DNA of 44,796 bases from Candidatus Gallispira edinburgensis (GCA_904395805.1 CAJFNV010000021.1:1-44796); one strand, 5' to 3'. Shown: positions 16,979 through 26,601, counted from the first letter of the stretch. Program-made: numbers and translations. The notes: generated by a model not told the origin, from the letters alone.

Positions 16979-19756
16979 TTACATATCATCATAGTCATCA
17001 CGGCGGTTCTTCCATTCATTATACTGATACTTGTCTATTTTTACCTCTCTGCCCTTTGTTCCGCCCATATCTGGACCTACTATGCCCCTTTCTTCAAGCT
17101 CATCTATAATACGGGCAGCCCTGTTATAGCCTATTTTAAACTTCCTCTGTATAAAGCTTGTAGATGCCTTCTGCTGTGTTGCCACAAGCTTTATTACCTC
17201 GTCAATAAGACTGTCACTGCCATCTGCCGAAGAACTGCTGTCGCTTTCTTCCCCGTGGGCTTCCGCAACAGCTCTGTCAATTTCATCTATAATAGATCTG
17301 TCATAGTGACTGTCATCTGTCTTTATGGAATTTACAATAGCCTCAACTTCTTCATCGGTTACAAAGGCTCCCTGTATTCTCAAGGGCTTATCATCAAAAG
17401 CTCTTGTTTTAAGAAGCATATCACCTCTTCCAAGAAGCTTTTCCGCTCCCGTTGCATCAAGTATGATCTTTGAGTTCACACTGCCTGCAACCTTAAAGGC
17501 AATTCTTGAAGGCACATTGGCTTTTATAAGTCCTGTTACAATATTTGCATCAGGTCTCTGGGTCGCTATTACAAGGTGCATACCTGCAGCTCTTGCAAGC
17601 TGTGTAAGTCTTACAATAGCATTTTCAACCTCTTTGCCCGTTGTCATCATAAGGTCTGCAAGCTCATCTATAATAATAACTATATAAGGCAGCTTTTCAA
17701 TATCGGGCAGCTTATTGTAACCCTTTATATTTCTTACACCATACTTTTCAAGCAGGTCATATCTTCTTTCCATTTCCCTTATTGCCCAGTTGAGGGCACC
17801 TGCAGCCTTCTGTACATCACTTACTACAGGTATAAGAAGATGAGGTATACCGTTATAAACACTAAGCTCAACTTTTTTAGGGTCAATAAGAATAAGCTTG
17901 ACCTCATCGGGAGTTGCCTTGTAAAGTATTGATGTAATAAGGGTATTTATACACACGGATTTACCTGCACCTGTTGCACCTGCAATAAGAAGATGTGTCA
18001 TATCCGCTATATCCGTAACGATTACCGTACCTGTAATATCCTTTCCCACACCAAAGGCAAGCTTGCTGTTGTAATCCCTGAATTTATCGGTTAAAAGTAC
18101 CTCACTGAAATACACAGGTGAAACCGAATCATTTCCAAGCTCAATACCTATTTTATTTGTTCCGGGAATAGGAGCCTCAATTCTTACAGACTTTGCAGCA
18201 AGAGCAAGCTCTATATCCTTGTCAAGCTTTGTTATCCTGCTTATCGGAATACCCTTTGGAGGAATAAGTTCATATCTTGTAACTGCGGGACCCTGACTTA
18301 CATTTACCACCTTGGCATTTACCCCGAATGTTGAAAGGGTTTCCTCAAGAAGCTTTGACTTTCTTATAAGCTCGTCCCTGTTTGTCATTCCCGACTTATT
18401 GGGATTTTTTGCAAGAAGGTTAGGACTTGGGAATTTGTAAGGAGTTGAAGTCTTTGTGTCAAGCTTTTTGACCTCCTTTGTTTCCTCTGCCTCAATGATA
18501 GTCGGCTCATCCCCCCTGTCCTCCCACGGAGGTGTATCCTTTTCCTCCTCAGCAGTCACTTCTGTTTTTTCTTCTTTTTTATCCTCTTTCGTAGCTTCAT
18601 TTACACTGTTTTCAGCCTTATTCTCTTCCTCCATAGTTACTTCTGAAGGAGCATCCTCTTTCTCATATCTTTCATCTGCAAAATGAAGAGTTGGGATTTC
18701 AGGCTCTGTATACTCCTCATCGGTATCTTCTTCCGTAATATTTTCATTTCCTCTGAGGCTCTTTTCATATTCCTCCATGTCCTCTCTTATAAAAGACGGT
18801 ATGTTTATAACAGGCTCACTGTCATCATCATCGGTCATTTCCTTTGGTTTGAATATATCCGTATCAATAATGACCTTTTCCTCGGCAGGCTTTTCCTCAT
18901 CGGGAATATCTATGTAAACAGGCTTATTCTGAGCTGTCTTTTTTCTTCCACTTTTTTTCATTTTCTCAACGGGAAGCTCCATTTGTACGCTTTCAGGCTC
19001 CTCCTCATAATATTCATCCTCTTCATCTATTATTACATGACTTGACCTGTATTCTTCAAACTCTTCCTTTGTTCCGTCTATCCAGTCACCCATAGCTCCC
19101 AGAAAATCAGCCACTGTTTTCCCCGTAGCAAGAACGATCAAAATCACTCCTACCACAATTAAAAGGATCGTAGTGCCTGTCTTGCCTATAAGTGCACAGA
19201 AGACACCGCCTATAAGGGCACCCATAAGTCCTCCGTTTCTGACCCCTCCATTAAAAAAGCTGTCAGAAACATACTGGGCAAAAGGCACATCCCCTATTGC
19301 TGTTCCATATGAAAAAACATGAGCAAGACAAATAATAGTAAAGAAAAAGCCTATAAAAAGAGTAAGTTTAAATTTATAAGCATACTTTGTCTTATCCATA
19401 AGAGTTTGTACACTGAAAAGCATAAGAACAACAGGCAGTATAATAGCACCTATACCGAATAAATGCTTAAGTCCCGCTGAAATATATCCTCCCACAATCC
19501 CCATTCTTTCACTTGCAATAACACATATAAATATGAGAATTGAAACTCCCAGAAGGGCTATAGCCAGAACTTCTGCCCTGAGCATCTGCTTTTTTTCGTC
19601 AAGCTTTCTCTGCTCCGCCTTTGTAAGCTTAGGTCCCCTGTTTCCGGTGTTGCTTGTTCTTGTTTTACTGCCCGAACTTCTTGCACCGGCAGAAGCCTTC
19701 TGCCCTGTTTTTTTCTTTGTTCCTGTATTTTTTTTATTAACGGCTGTACCGGACAT
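16979..19756 (-). CDS. ftsK: FtsK/SpoIIIE family DNA translocase
   Basis: The 925-residue motor pumps double-stranded DNA through the closing septum during division or sporulation. The basic N-terminus leads into four membrane spans (about residues 55-215). A long acidic, Glu/Asp/Thr-rich linker (about 230-450) follows. The motor has the alpha/beta region (GIPISRITKLDKDIELALAA), Walker A LIAGATGAGKS near residue 594, and Walker B IVIIIDELADLMM. The C-terminal winged-helix gamma domain (QQKASTSFIQRKFKIGYNRA) recognises polar chromosome sequences. GGGAG lies upstream of the ATG. FtsK and SpoIIIE cannot be told apart from this alone. It stands alone with its own terminator, divergent from purK. 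Confidence 0.95.
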   Translation of the reverse strand: MSGTAVNKKNTGTKKKTGQKASAGARSSGSKTRTSNTGNRGPKLTKAEQRKLDEKKQMLRAEVLAIALLGVSILIFICVIASERMGIVGGYISAGLKHLFGIGAIILPVVLMLFSVQTLMDKTKYAYKFKLTLFIGFFFTIICLAHVFSYGTAIGDVPFAQYVSDSFFNGGVRNGGLMGALIGGVFCALIGKTGTTILLIVVGVILIVLATGKTVADFLGAMGDWIDGTKEEFEEYRSSHVIIDEEDEYYEEEPESVQMELPVEKMKKSGRKKTAQNKPVYIDIPDEEKPAEEKVIIDTDIFKPKEMTDDDDSEPVINIPSFIREDMEEYEKSLRGNENITEEDTDEEYTEPEIPTLHFADERYEKEDAPSEVTMEEENKAENSVNEATKEDKKEEKTEVTAEEEKDTPPWEDRGDEPTIIEAEETKEVKKLDTKTSTPYKFPSPNLLAKNPNKSGMTNRDELIRKSKLLEETLSTFGVNAKVVNVSQGPAVTRYELIPPKGIPISRITKLDKDIELALAAKSVRIEAPIPGTNKIGIELGNDSVSPVYFSEVLLTDKFRDYNSKLAFGVGKDITGTVIVTDIADMTHLLIAGATGAGKSVCINTLITSILYKATPDEVKLILIDPKKVELSVYNGIPHLLIPVVSDVQKAAGALNWAIREMERRYDLLEKYGVRNIKGYNKLPDIEKLPYIVIIIDELADLMMTTGKEVENAIVRLTQLARAAGMHLVIATQRPDANIVTGLIKANVPSRIAFKVAGSVNSKIILDATGAEKLLGRGDMLLKTRAFDDKPLRIQGAFVTDEEVEAIVNSIKTDDSHYDRSIIDEIDRAVAEAHGEESDSSSSADGSDSLIDEVIKLVATQQKASTSFIQRKFKIGYNRAARIIDELEERGIVGPDMGGTKGREVKIDKYQYNEWKNRRDDYDDM

Positions 19757-19977
19757 TTACAAACACTCTCCCTGATCATAACATACATACCTATTATACC
19801 ATAAAAAGCTAAAAATTTATGTTACGTTTTAATATCAAAGTTCACACAAAACCGCACGAAAAACCGCAAACCACAAAACATTAATTAAAATTTAATGTGT
19901 TTTTAAAAAAAAATAATATTATATGTATTATAATTCAAATAAAAAACATTGCTATAAATTTCTATTTATGTTATTAT

Positions 19978-20002
19978 GGAGGTGAATAGAATGATGAGGT
20001 GA
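19978..20002 (+). promoter_or_regulatory. Three-codon leader ORF with ideal ribosome site before purK
   Basis: GGAGGTGA (19978-19985) lies 5 nt before ATG ATG AGG TGA (19991-20002), an open frame of three codons. The frame differs from purK. Its AGG-TGA end forms the GAGGTGA ribosome site for a TTG at 20008. This suggests coupled or reinitiated translation of purK, or a misassigned start. Confidence 0.5.
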
Positions 20003-20007
20003 CTGAT

Positions 20008-21165
20008 TTGGAAAATTATTTTTTAAATAAAAAAATAGGTATTATCGGCGGAGGTCAGCTTGGACAAATGATGCTTCTGGAAGCCAAGAAAATGGGCTTT
20101 TACGCCGTTGTTCTTGACCCTTCGGAAAATTGTCCGTGCCACAGCATATGTGATGAGCACATTGTAGCCTCCTTTGATGATGAGGCTGCCTTTCAGCTTC
20201 TGGCAGAAAAAACAGATGTAATTACCTATGAATTTGAACACATAAACGCAAAGGCTCTTGAAAACCTTGAAAGCAAGGGCTATAAGGTTTACCCCACAGC
20301 AGCAAGTCTTGAAGTTATACAGGACAAGCTCACACAAAAGGAAGCAATGAAAAAGGCTGAATTGCCTGTTCCCGACTTTATGGTAATAAACGGTAAAGAT
20401 GATATGTCAAAAGCAGGGGATGCCTATGGTTACCCCTATATGCTCAAGGCAAGAACAGGCGGGTACGACGGAAAAGGCAACGCTGTTGTAAGATCTTATG
20501 AGGATATTGACAATGCCTACAAGGAGCTTGGAGGCGGTGAGATCAGGCTTATGGCAGAAAAGATGATAGACTTTAAAATGGAAACATCGATACTTGCCTG
20601 CAGAAGTCTCAACGGAGATATTGCGGTATATCCCGTTGGTGATAATAAGCACATTGACAGTATACTTCACGAAACAAGTGTTCCCGCAAACATTCCCGAA
20701 AAGGCTGCAAAAACAGCTATGGCAGTTGCATCAAAGGTAATGGAAGTATTTGACGGCATAGGTATGTTCTGTGTTGAAATGTTTGTCACAAAGGACAACG
20801 GCATTCTTGTAAATGAAGTAGCTCCCCGTCCTCACAATTCGGGACACTATACCATTGAGGGCTGTATAACAAGCCAGTTTGAAAATCACATAAGAGCTAT
20901 TGTAGGTCTGCCTTTAGGCGATACAAGCCTTATATGCCCTACGGTTATGATAAATCTTCTCGGAGAAGAAGGCTATACGGGAGATACTGTAGTTGAGGGA
21001 CTTGACAAGGCTATGGCTTTAAAGGGTGTTACTCTCCATATTTACGGAAAAGCCCAGACAAAGCCAAAACGTAAAATGGGACACATAACAGTAACGGCAA
21101 ACAGCGTTTCCAAAGCAAAAGCAATTGCCGAGGAAGCATATAAATATATTAAAATTAAAGCCTGA
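20008..21165 (+). CDS. purK: N5-carboxyaminoimidazole ribonucleotide synthase
   Basis: PurK uses ATP and bicarbonate to carboxylate aminoimidazole ribonucleotide, the step before PurE in purine synthesis. The 385-residue ATP-grasp protein opens with KKIGIIGGGQLGQMM, has the YEFEHINAKAL block near residue 74, the ATP-binding PYMLKARTGGYDGKGN loop, and the metal-binding EVAPRPHNSGHYTIEGC motif near 275. The start is uncertain: TTG at 20008 has GAGGTGA 4 nt upstream, and a GTG at 19999 would add three residues. It is followed after 12 nt by purE, with no other purine gene nearby. No PurR box or purine riboswitch is visible. Confidence 0.95.
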   Translation: MENYFLNKKIGIIGGGQLGQMMLLEAKKMGFYAVVLDPSENCPCHSICDEHIVASFDDEAAFQLLAEKTDVITYEFEHINAKALENLESKGYKVYPTAASLEVIQDKLTQKEAMKKAELPVPDFMVINGKDDMSKAGDAYGYPYMLKARTGGYDGKGNAVVRSYEDIDNAYKELGGGEIRLMAEKMIDFKMETSILACRSLNGDIAVYPVGDNKHIDSILHETSVPANIPEKAAKTAMAVASKVMEVFDGIGMFCVEMFVTKDNGILVNEVAPRPHNSGHYTIEGCITSQFENHIRAIVGLPLGDTSLICPTVMINLLGEEGYTGDTVVEGLDKAMALKGVTLHIYGKAQTKPKRKMGHITVTANSVSKAKAIAEEAYKYIKIKA

Positions 21166-21177
21166 GAAAGGAGATCG

Positions 21178-21693
21178 ATGAAAATGGTAATGGTAGGAAT
21201 TATAATGGGCAGCGACTCTGATCTGCCTGTTATGAGTGAAGCAGCAAAGGTACTGGATGAATTCGGTGTTGAATACGAACTTACAGTAGTTTCAGCTCAC
21301 AGAACTCCCGACAGAATGTATGAATACGCAAAGACAGCTAAAGAAAGAGGTCTTAAACTTATTATTGCAGGAGCAGGAGGTGCTGCACACCTTCCGGGTA
21401 TGACAGCAGCTATTACTACACTTCCTGTAATAGGAGTGCCTATTAAAACAAGAGCATTAAGCGGTGTAGACTCTCTCTACTCCATTGTTCAGATGCCGGG
21501 AGGCATACCTGTTGCCACAGTTGCGATAAACGGCGGTAAAAATGCGGGGCTCCTTGCTGTGCAAACTCTTGCAGCCTTTGACGATGAACTTTCAAAAAAG
21601 GTTGAAGCTTACAAATTAAACCTTGAACAGTCAGTTATTGAAAAAGCTGAAAAGCTTGAACAAATCGGTTACGAAAAATATCTTAATCAATAA
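21178..21693 (+). CDS. purE: N5-carboxyaminoimidazole ribonucleotide mutase
   Basis: PurE shifts the carboxyl group of N5-CAIR to carbon 4, working directly on the PurK product. The 171-residue class I enzyme shows [13 protein letters not shown] (phosphate loop), [11 protein letters not shown] with the catalytic His, [12 protein letters not shown] and the [14 protein letters not shown] block. AAAGGAG lies just upstream; ATG at 21178 and ATG at 21184 are both possible, differing by two residues. It is co-transcribed with purK. The octamer is cytosolic. No clear terminator follows; only a short TTTTCG/CGAAAA stem near 21717-21730 is seen. Confidence 0.97.
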   Translation: MKMVMVGIIMGSDSDLPVMSEAAKVLDEFGVEYELTVVSAHRTPDRMYEYAKTAKERGLKLIIAGAGGAAHLPGMTAAITTLPVIGVPIKTRALSGVDSLYSIVQMPGGIPVATVAINGGKNAGLLAVQTLAAFDDELSKKVEAYKLNLEQSVIEKAEKLEQIGYEKYLNQ

Positions 21694-21745
21694 TCACTGT
21701 ATATTTTTCTGTATATTTTTCGAACGAAAATAAATAATATATATG

Positions 21746-21774
21746 TTGATTTTTTATCAAATATGTAGTATACT
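21746..21774 (+). promoter_or_regulatory. Promoter of the XRE gene at 21828
   Basis: TTGATT (21746-21751), 17 bp, TATACT (21769-21774). A TTGAT-N5-ATCAA inverted repeat (21746-21760) overlaps the -35 and might serve for autoregulation. Confidence 0.6.
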
Positions 21775-21827
21775 TTTAAATGGATGGGATTTAGTTATTA
21801 AATTATATTGAAAAGGAGACAACGACT

Positions 21828-22229
21828 ATGAATTACACTAAAACTATCGGTTCAAATATCAGATATGAAAGAAAATTAAGAGGTCTCACAATTGATGATT
21901 TTGCCAAGGTAATCGGTATGGCACCTGGCTTTGTGGGCCTTATTGAAAGAGGTCAGAGAGGCACAAGCATTGCCAATATGGTAAGAATTGCTGAATTCTT
22001 TGACATTACTCTTGACGAACTCATTACAAAGGACTTATCAGAAGGCAAGGTTTCTACTCCTAAGAGTGTTAATAAGGTTGATAAGGACAGAAGAGCTTTA
22101 ATAAGCATGATAAGCACAATGTCTGAAAACAAGGTACAGATTCTTGCAGCTAACGCTAAAGCTTTAAACAAATATATCCCTACTCCAAACGCTAAGGAAG
22201 CTATGCTTGAAGAATTTGACGGCGAATAA
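21828..22229 (+). CDS. XRE-family transcriptional regulator
   Basis: The 133-residue protein has a Cro/C1-type helix-turn-helix at residues 8-63 (NIRYERKLRGLTIDDFAKVIG, APGFVGLIERGQRG). A basic linker (KSVNKVDKDRR) and a helical tail (MISTMSENKVQILAANAKALNK) follow and may mediate dimerisation. AAAAGGAG precedes the ATG. Codon use is moderately biased toward AAG and GCT, suggesting good expression. It is a single gene between purE and a dispersed repeat; its targets are unknown, though an inverted repeat in its own promoter is a candidate. Confidence 0.9.
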   Translation: MNYTKTIGSNIRYERKLRGLTIDDFAKVIGMAPGFVGLIERGQRGTSIANMVRIAEFFDITLDELITKDLSEGKVSTPKSVNKVDKDRRALISMISTMSENKVQILAANAKALNKYIPTPNAKEAMLEEFDGE

Positions 22230-22244
22230 TTTATAATATAACAC

Positions 22245-22265
22245 GGGGCTGTAAAATGCAGCCCC
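22245..22265 (+). terminator. Probable terminator of the XRE gene
   Basis: GGGGCTG (22245-22251) pairs with CAGCCCC (22259-22265) across a 7-nt loop, followed by ATTATTTATTT rather than a pure T-run. Confidence 0.7.
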
Positions 22266-22278
22266 ATTATTTATTTAC

Positions 22279-22511
22279 GGTTCAACTATTTTGGGTATGG
22301 TTCATTTTATTCTCTCTGTTTACAACTCCCGCATAGGCTTCCTTGTAAGCAGTACTGTCAACTTAAAGGATTAGCATAAACCTGACTGTTCAAAAAGGCG
22401 GCGTGCCCGCCCACTTGGCTCCTTTGTAAGGGAGCTGTCTGCTCAAATCAGTGTAGCTGATTTGAACAGACTGAGGGTTTTCCGTTAAACCACACTATTT
22501 GGCAAAGAACC
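22279..22511. repeat. Dispersed hairpin repeat, copy 3
   Basis: This 233-nt copy aligns with 14320-14532 throughout. It is longer because its second hairpin is extended: GTCTGCTCAAATCAG pairs with CTGATTTGAACAGAC with one mismatch. Copy 2 has GTCAGC/GCTGAC and copy 1 GTCAC/GTGAC at the same place, so pairing is kept while sequence differs. It lies at the 3' end of the aminotransferase gene. Confidence 0.82.
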
Positions 22512-22529
22512 TTATTTACTTATTTATAT

Positions 22530-23693
22530 TTAATCAAGAATACCGCTTTCCTTTATTTTTTCAATCGCCCTTTCAAGTCCCCTGCAATCATGAACAAGAG
22601 CAGCTCTTACATACCCTTCTCCCAGATCACCAAATGAAGCTCCGGGAACAACAAGTACTCCTGCTTTTTCCAATAGCTCCACAGAAAATTTATAAGATGA
22701 CTTAAACTTTGGCGGAATAGGCAGCCATGCAAACATTGTTGCTTTAGTCGTAGGTGCCTTCCAGCCTATTGAATTAAGACCCTTTATAAGAGTGTCACGT
22801 CTTTTTCTGTATTCATTTCTTACCTCTTCTACATAGGTCTGATCCCCCATGAGAGCAGTTATTGCAGCTTTCTGAACACCCAAACACATGCCATAGTCTA
22901 TCTGAGAACGAAAAGCTCTGAATCTCTTTAAAATTTCCGCATTGCCTATGGCAAAAGACAGCCTTAACCCTGTAAGGTTATATGACTTTGAAAGGGAATT
23001 AAACTCAATACCCACATCCATAGCACCTTCTGTTTCAAGGAATGAATGTCCCGGCTCATCATCATAAACAAGCTCGGAATAAGCATTGTCATGAATAACT
23101 ATAATGTCATATTTTTTAGCAAAGGCTACAAGCTTTTCATAAAACTCCCTGGGTGCCGTTGCCGTTGTAGGATTATTTGGATAAGAAACAACCATCATTT
23201 TTGCTTTTCTTGCTGTTTTTTCGGGAATAGCATCCAGATCTATAACATAATCATTTTCCTTTAAAAGAGGCATATAATAAAGCTCAACATCAGCCATAGT
23301 AGGACCGAAAGCAAATATCTGATAACAGGGATCCGGCACAAGTACAATATCGCCCGGGTTACACAGAGGGAAAGCAATATGTGCAATGCCTTCCTGTGAG
23401 CCGTTTACGGCAACAATATTTTCATGTCTGAGCTCTACCCCATATCTGTTCTTATACCAGTATACAACTGCGTCAAGAAGTTCCTTGCTTTCCGTAATAC
23501 CGTATTTATAATTATCGGCGGACAAAAAAGCTTCACTTACAGCTTTTATAACATAATCTGCAGGAGGTATATCGGGAGTACCTATTGAAAGATTTATGAC
23601 CTCCTCGCCTCTTGAAAGCATTTCCTTACTTTTAGTATCAAGCTCCACAAGTATATTTTCTTTTATATTACCAAATTTTTCTGAAAATTCCAT
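22530..23693 (-). CDS. PLP-dependent class I/II aminotransferase (DapL-like)
   Basis: The 387-residue fold type I aminotransferase has VINLSIGTPDIPP near the N-terminus, the SYPNNPTTA loop (170-178), HDNAYSELVY (201-210) and the PLP Schiff-base K236 in FNSLSKSYNLTG. A terminal VVPGASFGDLGEGYVRAAL block carries the substrate-carboxylate Arg. Length and order fit the LL-diaminopimelate aminotransferase group, which makes meso-DAP precursor in lysine and wall synthesis, but related alanine or methionine aminotransferases look alike. The gene ends the rnz-sigma-tsaD cluster, 21 nt after tsaD. GAGG lies about 10 nt upstream of its ATG. Substrate is uncertain. Confidence 0.85.
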   Translation of the reverse strand: MEFSEKFGNIKENILVELDTKSKEMLSRGEEVINLSIGTPDIPPADYVIKAVSEAFLSADNYKYGITESKELLDAVVYWYKNRYGVELRHENIVAVNGSQEGIAHIAFPLCNPGDIVLVPDPCYQIFAFGPTMADVELYYMPLLKENDYVIDLDAIPEKTARKAKMMVVSYPNNPTTATAPREFYEKLVAFAKKYDIIVIHDNAYSELVYDDEPGHSFLETEGAMDVGIEFNSLSKSYNLTGLRLSFAIGNAEILKRFRAFRSQIDYGMCLGVQKAAITALMGDQTYVEEVRNEYRKRRDTLIKGLNSIGWKAPTTKATMFAWLPIPPKFKSSYKFSVELLEKAGVLVVPGASFGDLGEGYVRAALVHDCRGLERAIEKIKESGILD

Positions 23694-23714
23694 ATCCGTA
23701 TCCTCTTTATTATT

Positions 23715-24737
23715 TTATCTTTCGCCAAGCTTAAGACTTGGATAAGCATTAAGTGACATATCTGCCACATTCCCATTTAAAAACTCATAATAGCCTGCCG
23801 CACCGATCATAGCAGCATTGTCGGTACAGAGTACAAGATCAGGCACACAAAGTTCAATATCTTCCTTTTCACAGGCTTTTGCCATTTCCTCTCTTAAATG
23901 AGAGTTTGCGGAAACGCCTCCCGCAAGAGCAAGTTTATTGAGCTTAAGCTCTTTGCAGGCTCTGATTGCCTTTTCAACAAGAACGTCCACAACAGCCTGC
24001 TGAAAGCTTGCCGCTATATCTTCGTTCTTAAATTCTTCACCTTTCATCTTTGCTTTGTTTATATAATTAAGAACAGCAGATTTCAGTCCGCTGAAGCTGA
24101 AATCATAGGTGTCATTTTCAAGCACAACTCTCGGGAAATTAACTGCCTCGGGATCTCCCTCTTTTGCAAGCCTGTCTATCTGAGGTCCGCCCGGATATGT
24201 AAGCCCAAGAACTCTTGCTACCTTGTCATAGGCTTCTCCTGCCGCATCATCCCTTGTATGACCAAGTATTTCAAAGTTATCATAGTCCTTAATATGCACA
24301 AGATGAGTATGCCCTCCGCTTATTACCTCGCATACAAAAGGAGGCTTCCATTCCTTATTCTGAATATAGTTTGCAGCAATATGGCCTTCAATGTGATGAA
24401 CAGGGATCAAAGGCTTGTCAAGGGCAAAAGCCAGTGCCTTTGCCTCTGAAAGTCCCACAAGAAGAGCTCCCACAAGTCCGGGACCGTATGTAACGGCAAC
24501 TGCATCAATATCTTTTTTATCTACTCCTGCCTCATCAAGAGCAGCATCTATGACCCAGTCAATAGCTTCTATGTGCTGTCTTGATGCTATTTCAGGCACA
24601 ACACCGCCGTAAAGCTTATGAGTTGCGATCTGTGATGAGATCACATTTGAAAGTACCTCCCTGCCGTTTCTGACAACAGCAGCGGAAGTTTCATCGCAGG
24701 AGCTTTCTATTGCAAGTATTGTTATATCTTTATCCAT
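23715..24737 (-). CDS. tsaD: tRNA N6-threonylcarbamoyladenosine transferase
   Basis: TsaD transfers the threonylcarbamoyl group made by TsaC/TsaB partners to A37 of ANN-decoding tRNAs. The 340-residue ASKHA-fold protein shows [14 protein letters not shown], the metal-binding HHIEGH motif (H115 and H119), the [11 protein letters not shown] block, and [14 protein letters not shown] with the metal-binding Asp near the C-terminus. It overlaps the preceding small membrane protein gene by 8 nt, so translation is probably coupled. TsaB and TsaE genes are not in this window. Confidence 0.97.
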   Translation of the reverse strand: MDKDITILAIESSCDETSAAVVRNGREVLSNVISSQIATHKLYGGVVPEIASRQHIEAIDWVIDAALDEAGVDKKDIDAVAVTYGPGLVGALLVGLSEAKALAFALDKPLIPVHHIEGHIAANYIQNKEWKPPFVCEVISGGHTHLVHIKDYDNFEILGHTRDDAAGEAYDKVARVLGLTYPGGPQIDRLAKEGDPEAVNFPRVVLENDTYDFSFSGLKSAVLNYINKAKMKGEEFKNEDIAASFQQAVVDVLVEKAIRACKELKLNKLALAGGVSANSHLREEMAKACEKEDIELCVPDLVLCTDNAAMIGAAGYYEFLNGNVADMSLNAYPSLKLGER

Positions 24738-25080
24738 TTTTTCTCACTCCAAATGTTAAACTGTACACTACAAAATAAATTCCCAATGCCACACAAAAAA
24801 GAGCTAAAATCAAATCATGATCCACATATTCAAAAAACCTGTTTTCAAGGTTCAGCACAGCATTGTAATATTTACCCATAAAGCCGTATAAACCCCAGTT
24901 CTTTAAAAGCTCAGTGATATACGTTTTTTCCGTTGCAAGAGCCATTATAAGACTTGAGATACAACCGAAAATAAGAAAGGCAAGTGCAAAGGGACTGAGC
25001 TTTTTGTCAATATCCACATTTTCTATTTTATTCATTACAAGCTTTTCAAAATCATCGGGAGGCAAACACTTATTATTCAC
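24730..25080 (-). CDS. Small two-span membrane protein, possible sigma-factor partner
   Basis: The 116-residue protein has a short cytoplasmic N-terminus ([18 protein letters not shown]), two hydrophobic segments ([20 protein letters not shown] and [19 protein letters not shown]) and a loop between them. It follows the sigma-factor gene and overlaps its end, the position usual for an anti-sigma factor, but no HxxxCxxC zinc motif is visible. I prefer the GTG at 25080, with GAGGTGA 5 nt upstream; a GTG at 25089 would add three residues. It also overlaps tsaD by 8 nt. Function is unproven. Confidence 0.7.
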   Translation of the reverse strand: MNNKCLPPDDFEKLVMNKIENVDIDKKLSPFALAFLIFGCISSLIMALATEKTYITELLKNWGLYGFMGKYYNAVLNLENRFFEYVDHDLILALFCVALGIYFVVYSLTFGVRKNG

Positions 25081-25618
25081 ATCCCTCACCTCTTTCCAGA
25101 TCCATTTTAAGCATTTTTCTTGCTCTGTATATCCTGTTTTTTACCTTAGTAAGGGGGATATTCAAAACTTCCGCTATCTCGGCATACTTCATACCCTGGC
25201 TGTAATACATTACAAGGGGCAATCTGTATTTATCGGACAGGCTGTCAATTGCAGAGTTCAGCTTTTCCCTGTCCTCTCTTTTAAGATATTCCTGTTCGGG
25301 AGAAACTGCAGTATGATGAATATTATATTCACTTTCTTCAATGGGAACAGTCTTTATTTTATTTTTGCGCATATAATCTATTGTATGGTTTACAGCAATT
25401 CTTATGACCCATGTGGAAAAGCTGTAGCCGGGATCATACCGTTCAAGATTTTTATATATTTTAACAAATATTTCCTGTGAAAGGTCAAGGGTATCTTCAT
25501 AATTCCCTATTGCATTGTAAACCTTTGAAAACACAAGATTTTTATATCTGGACACTATTTCCGAAAAAGCGTCCTTGTTGCCCTTAAGACATTCTCTGAC
25601 AATTTCATAATCTGTCAT
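25073..25618 (-). CDS. ECF-type RNA polymerase sigma factor
   Basis: This 181-residue sigma-70 family protein has region 2 (about residues 20-90: FSEIVSRYKNLVFSKVYNAI, DLSQEIFVKIYKNLERYD, FSTWVIRIAVNHTIDYMRK) and region 4 (about 120-175: LPLVMYYSQGMKYAEIAEVL, NIPLTKVKNRIYRARKML). Regions 1 and 3 are missing, as in extracytoplasmic-function factors of the SigW kind. AGAGGTG precedes the ATG. It lies 27 nt after rnz and overlaps the next gene, a small membrane protein that might hold it at the membrane. The regulon cannot be read here. Confidence 0.93.
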   Translation of the reverse strand: MTDYEIVRECLKGNKDAFSEIVSRYKNLVFSKVYNAIGNYEDTLDLSQEIFVKIYKNLERYDPGYSFSTWVIRIAVNHTIDYMRKNKIKTVPIEESEYNIHHTAVSPEQEYLKREDREKLNSAIDSLSDKYRLPLVMYYSQGMKYAEIAEVLNIPLTKVKNRIYRARKMLKMDLERGEGCE

Positions 25619-25644
25619 GGCAACACCTCTTTCAAATGAAAAGC

Positions 25645-26553
25645 TTATTCACCATCAAACATAAGGGAAACTGTTTTTCTGTCTTTACCCAGATGAGTAT
25701 TTTCAAAAATATCTCTTGCATTTTTAATATACATTTCAGGAAAAGGCATAGCAGGGCTGAAATGAGTAAGCCACATCTCCCTTACATTTCCTGCCTTTGC
25801 AAGCCTTGCAGCCTCGGAAAAAAGCATATGCTTGTATTCCTTAGCCTTCGCAAGCTTTTCTTCCTCACCGTACATACCCTCACATATAAACAGATCAGAA
25901 CCCTCTATAAATGCAGGCAGTCCGTCCACAGGTCTTGTATCAGTACAGTAGGATACACTAAGTCCTCTTCTGTCATCTCCCAGTACCATATCAGATGTAT
26001 ATATTTTGCCCTCATACTCGACCTCGGGCTGTTTCTGGAGAACAGACCATACCCTTTTTGGTACATTAAGCTCTATTGCCTTCTCCACATTAAAACGTCC
26101 TGCTCTTTTAACATCAACTCTGTAGGCATAACAAGTAATTTTATGGTTGACCTTAAGGCTTTTTATATTAAAAACACCGGCATTTAATCCCTCATCTGGC
26201 TCCAGCTCCGCTATTTCCACAGGAAAAGGAAGCTCCGGGCATATAGCCTTTAATCCGTCATATATTTTAGAAAGTCCCTTAGGTCCCGCAAGAATAAGAG
26301 GCTCTGTTCTGAAAGAATTTCCTATTGTCAGGAGAAGTCCGGGAAGTCCCGAAATATGGTCTGCATGATAATGTGTAAAACATATAACATCAATATTTTT
26401 AAATCCCCAGCCCAGCTGTTTCATAGTGACCTGTGTACCCTCGCCGCAGTCAATAACCATCATTCTGCCCTCAAGCCTTAACATAAGGCTTGTAAGATGC
26501 CTTTCAGGCAGAGGCATCATCCCTCCGGTACCAAGAAGCGCAACATCCAGCAT
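25645..26553 (-). CDS. rnz: Ribonuclease Z (tRNA 3' processing)
   Basis: RNase Z cuts the 3' trailer of tRNA precursors that lack an encoded CCA; the tRNA-Arg in this window is such a tRNA. The 302-residue metallo-beta-lactamase-fold enzyme shows LLGTGGMMPLPERHLTS, the zinc motif HYHADH (H61, H63, D65, H66), LILAGPKG and the later GVSYCTDTRP-like and LTHFSPAM segments with further metal ligands. AAGGGTGA precedes the ATG. It heads the closely spaced rnz-sigma-membrane protein-tsaD-aminotransferase cluster. Confidence 0.93.
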   Translation of the reverse strand: MLDVALLGTGGMMPLPERHLTSLMLRLEGRMMVIDCGEGTQVTMKQLGWGFKNIDVICFTHYHADHISGLPGLLLTIGNSFRTEPLILAGPKGLSKIYDGLKAICPELPFPVEIAELEPDEGLNAGVFNIKSLKVNHKITCYAYRVDVKRAGRFNVEKAIELNVPKRVWSVLQKQPEVEYEGKIYTSDMVLGDDRRGLSVSYCTDTRPVDGLPAFIEGSDLFICEGMYGEEEKLAKAKEYKHMLFSEAARLAKAGNVREMWLTHFSPAMPFPEMYIKNARDIFENTHLGKDRKTVSLMFDGE

Positions 26554-26601
26554 ATTTTATCACCCTTCACCAAATAAGTGTCCTTTACAACATTATTCTA
26601 C

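Noticed and set aside
18456..19045. Ser-rich and hydrophobic plus-strand frames opposite ftsK
   Set aside because: These are shadows of the Glu/Asp-rich FtsK linker with no ribosome sites.
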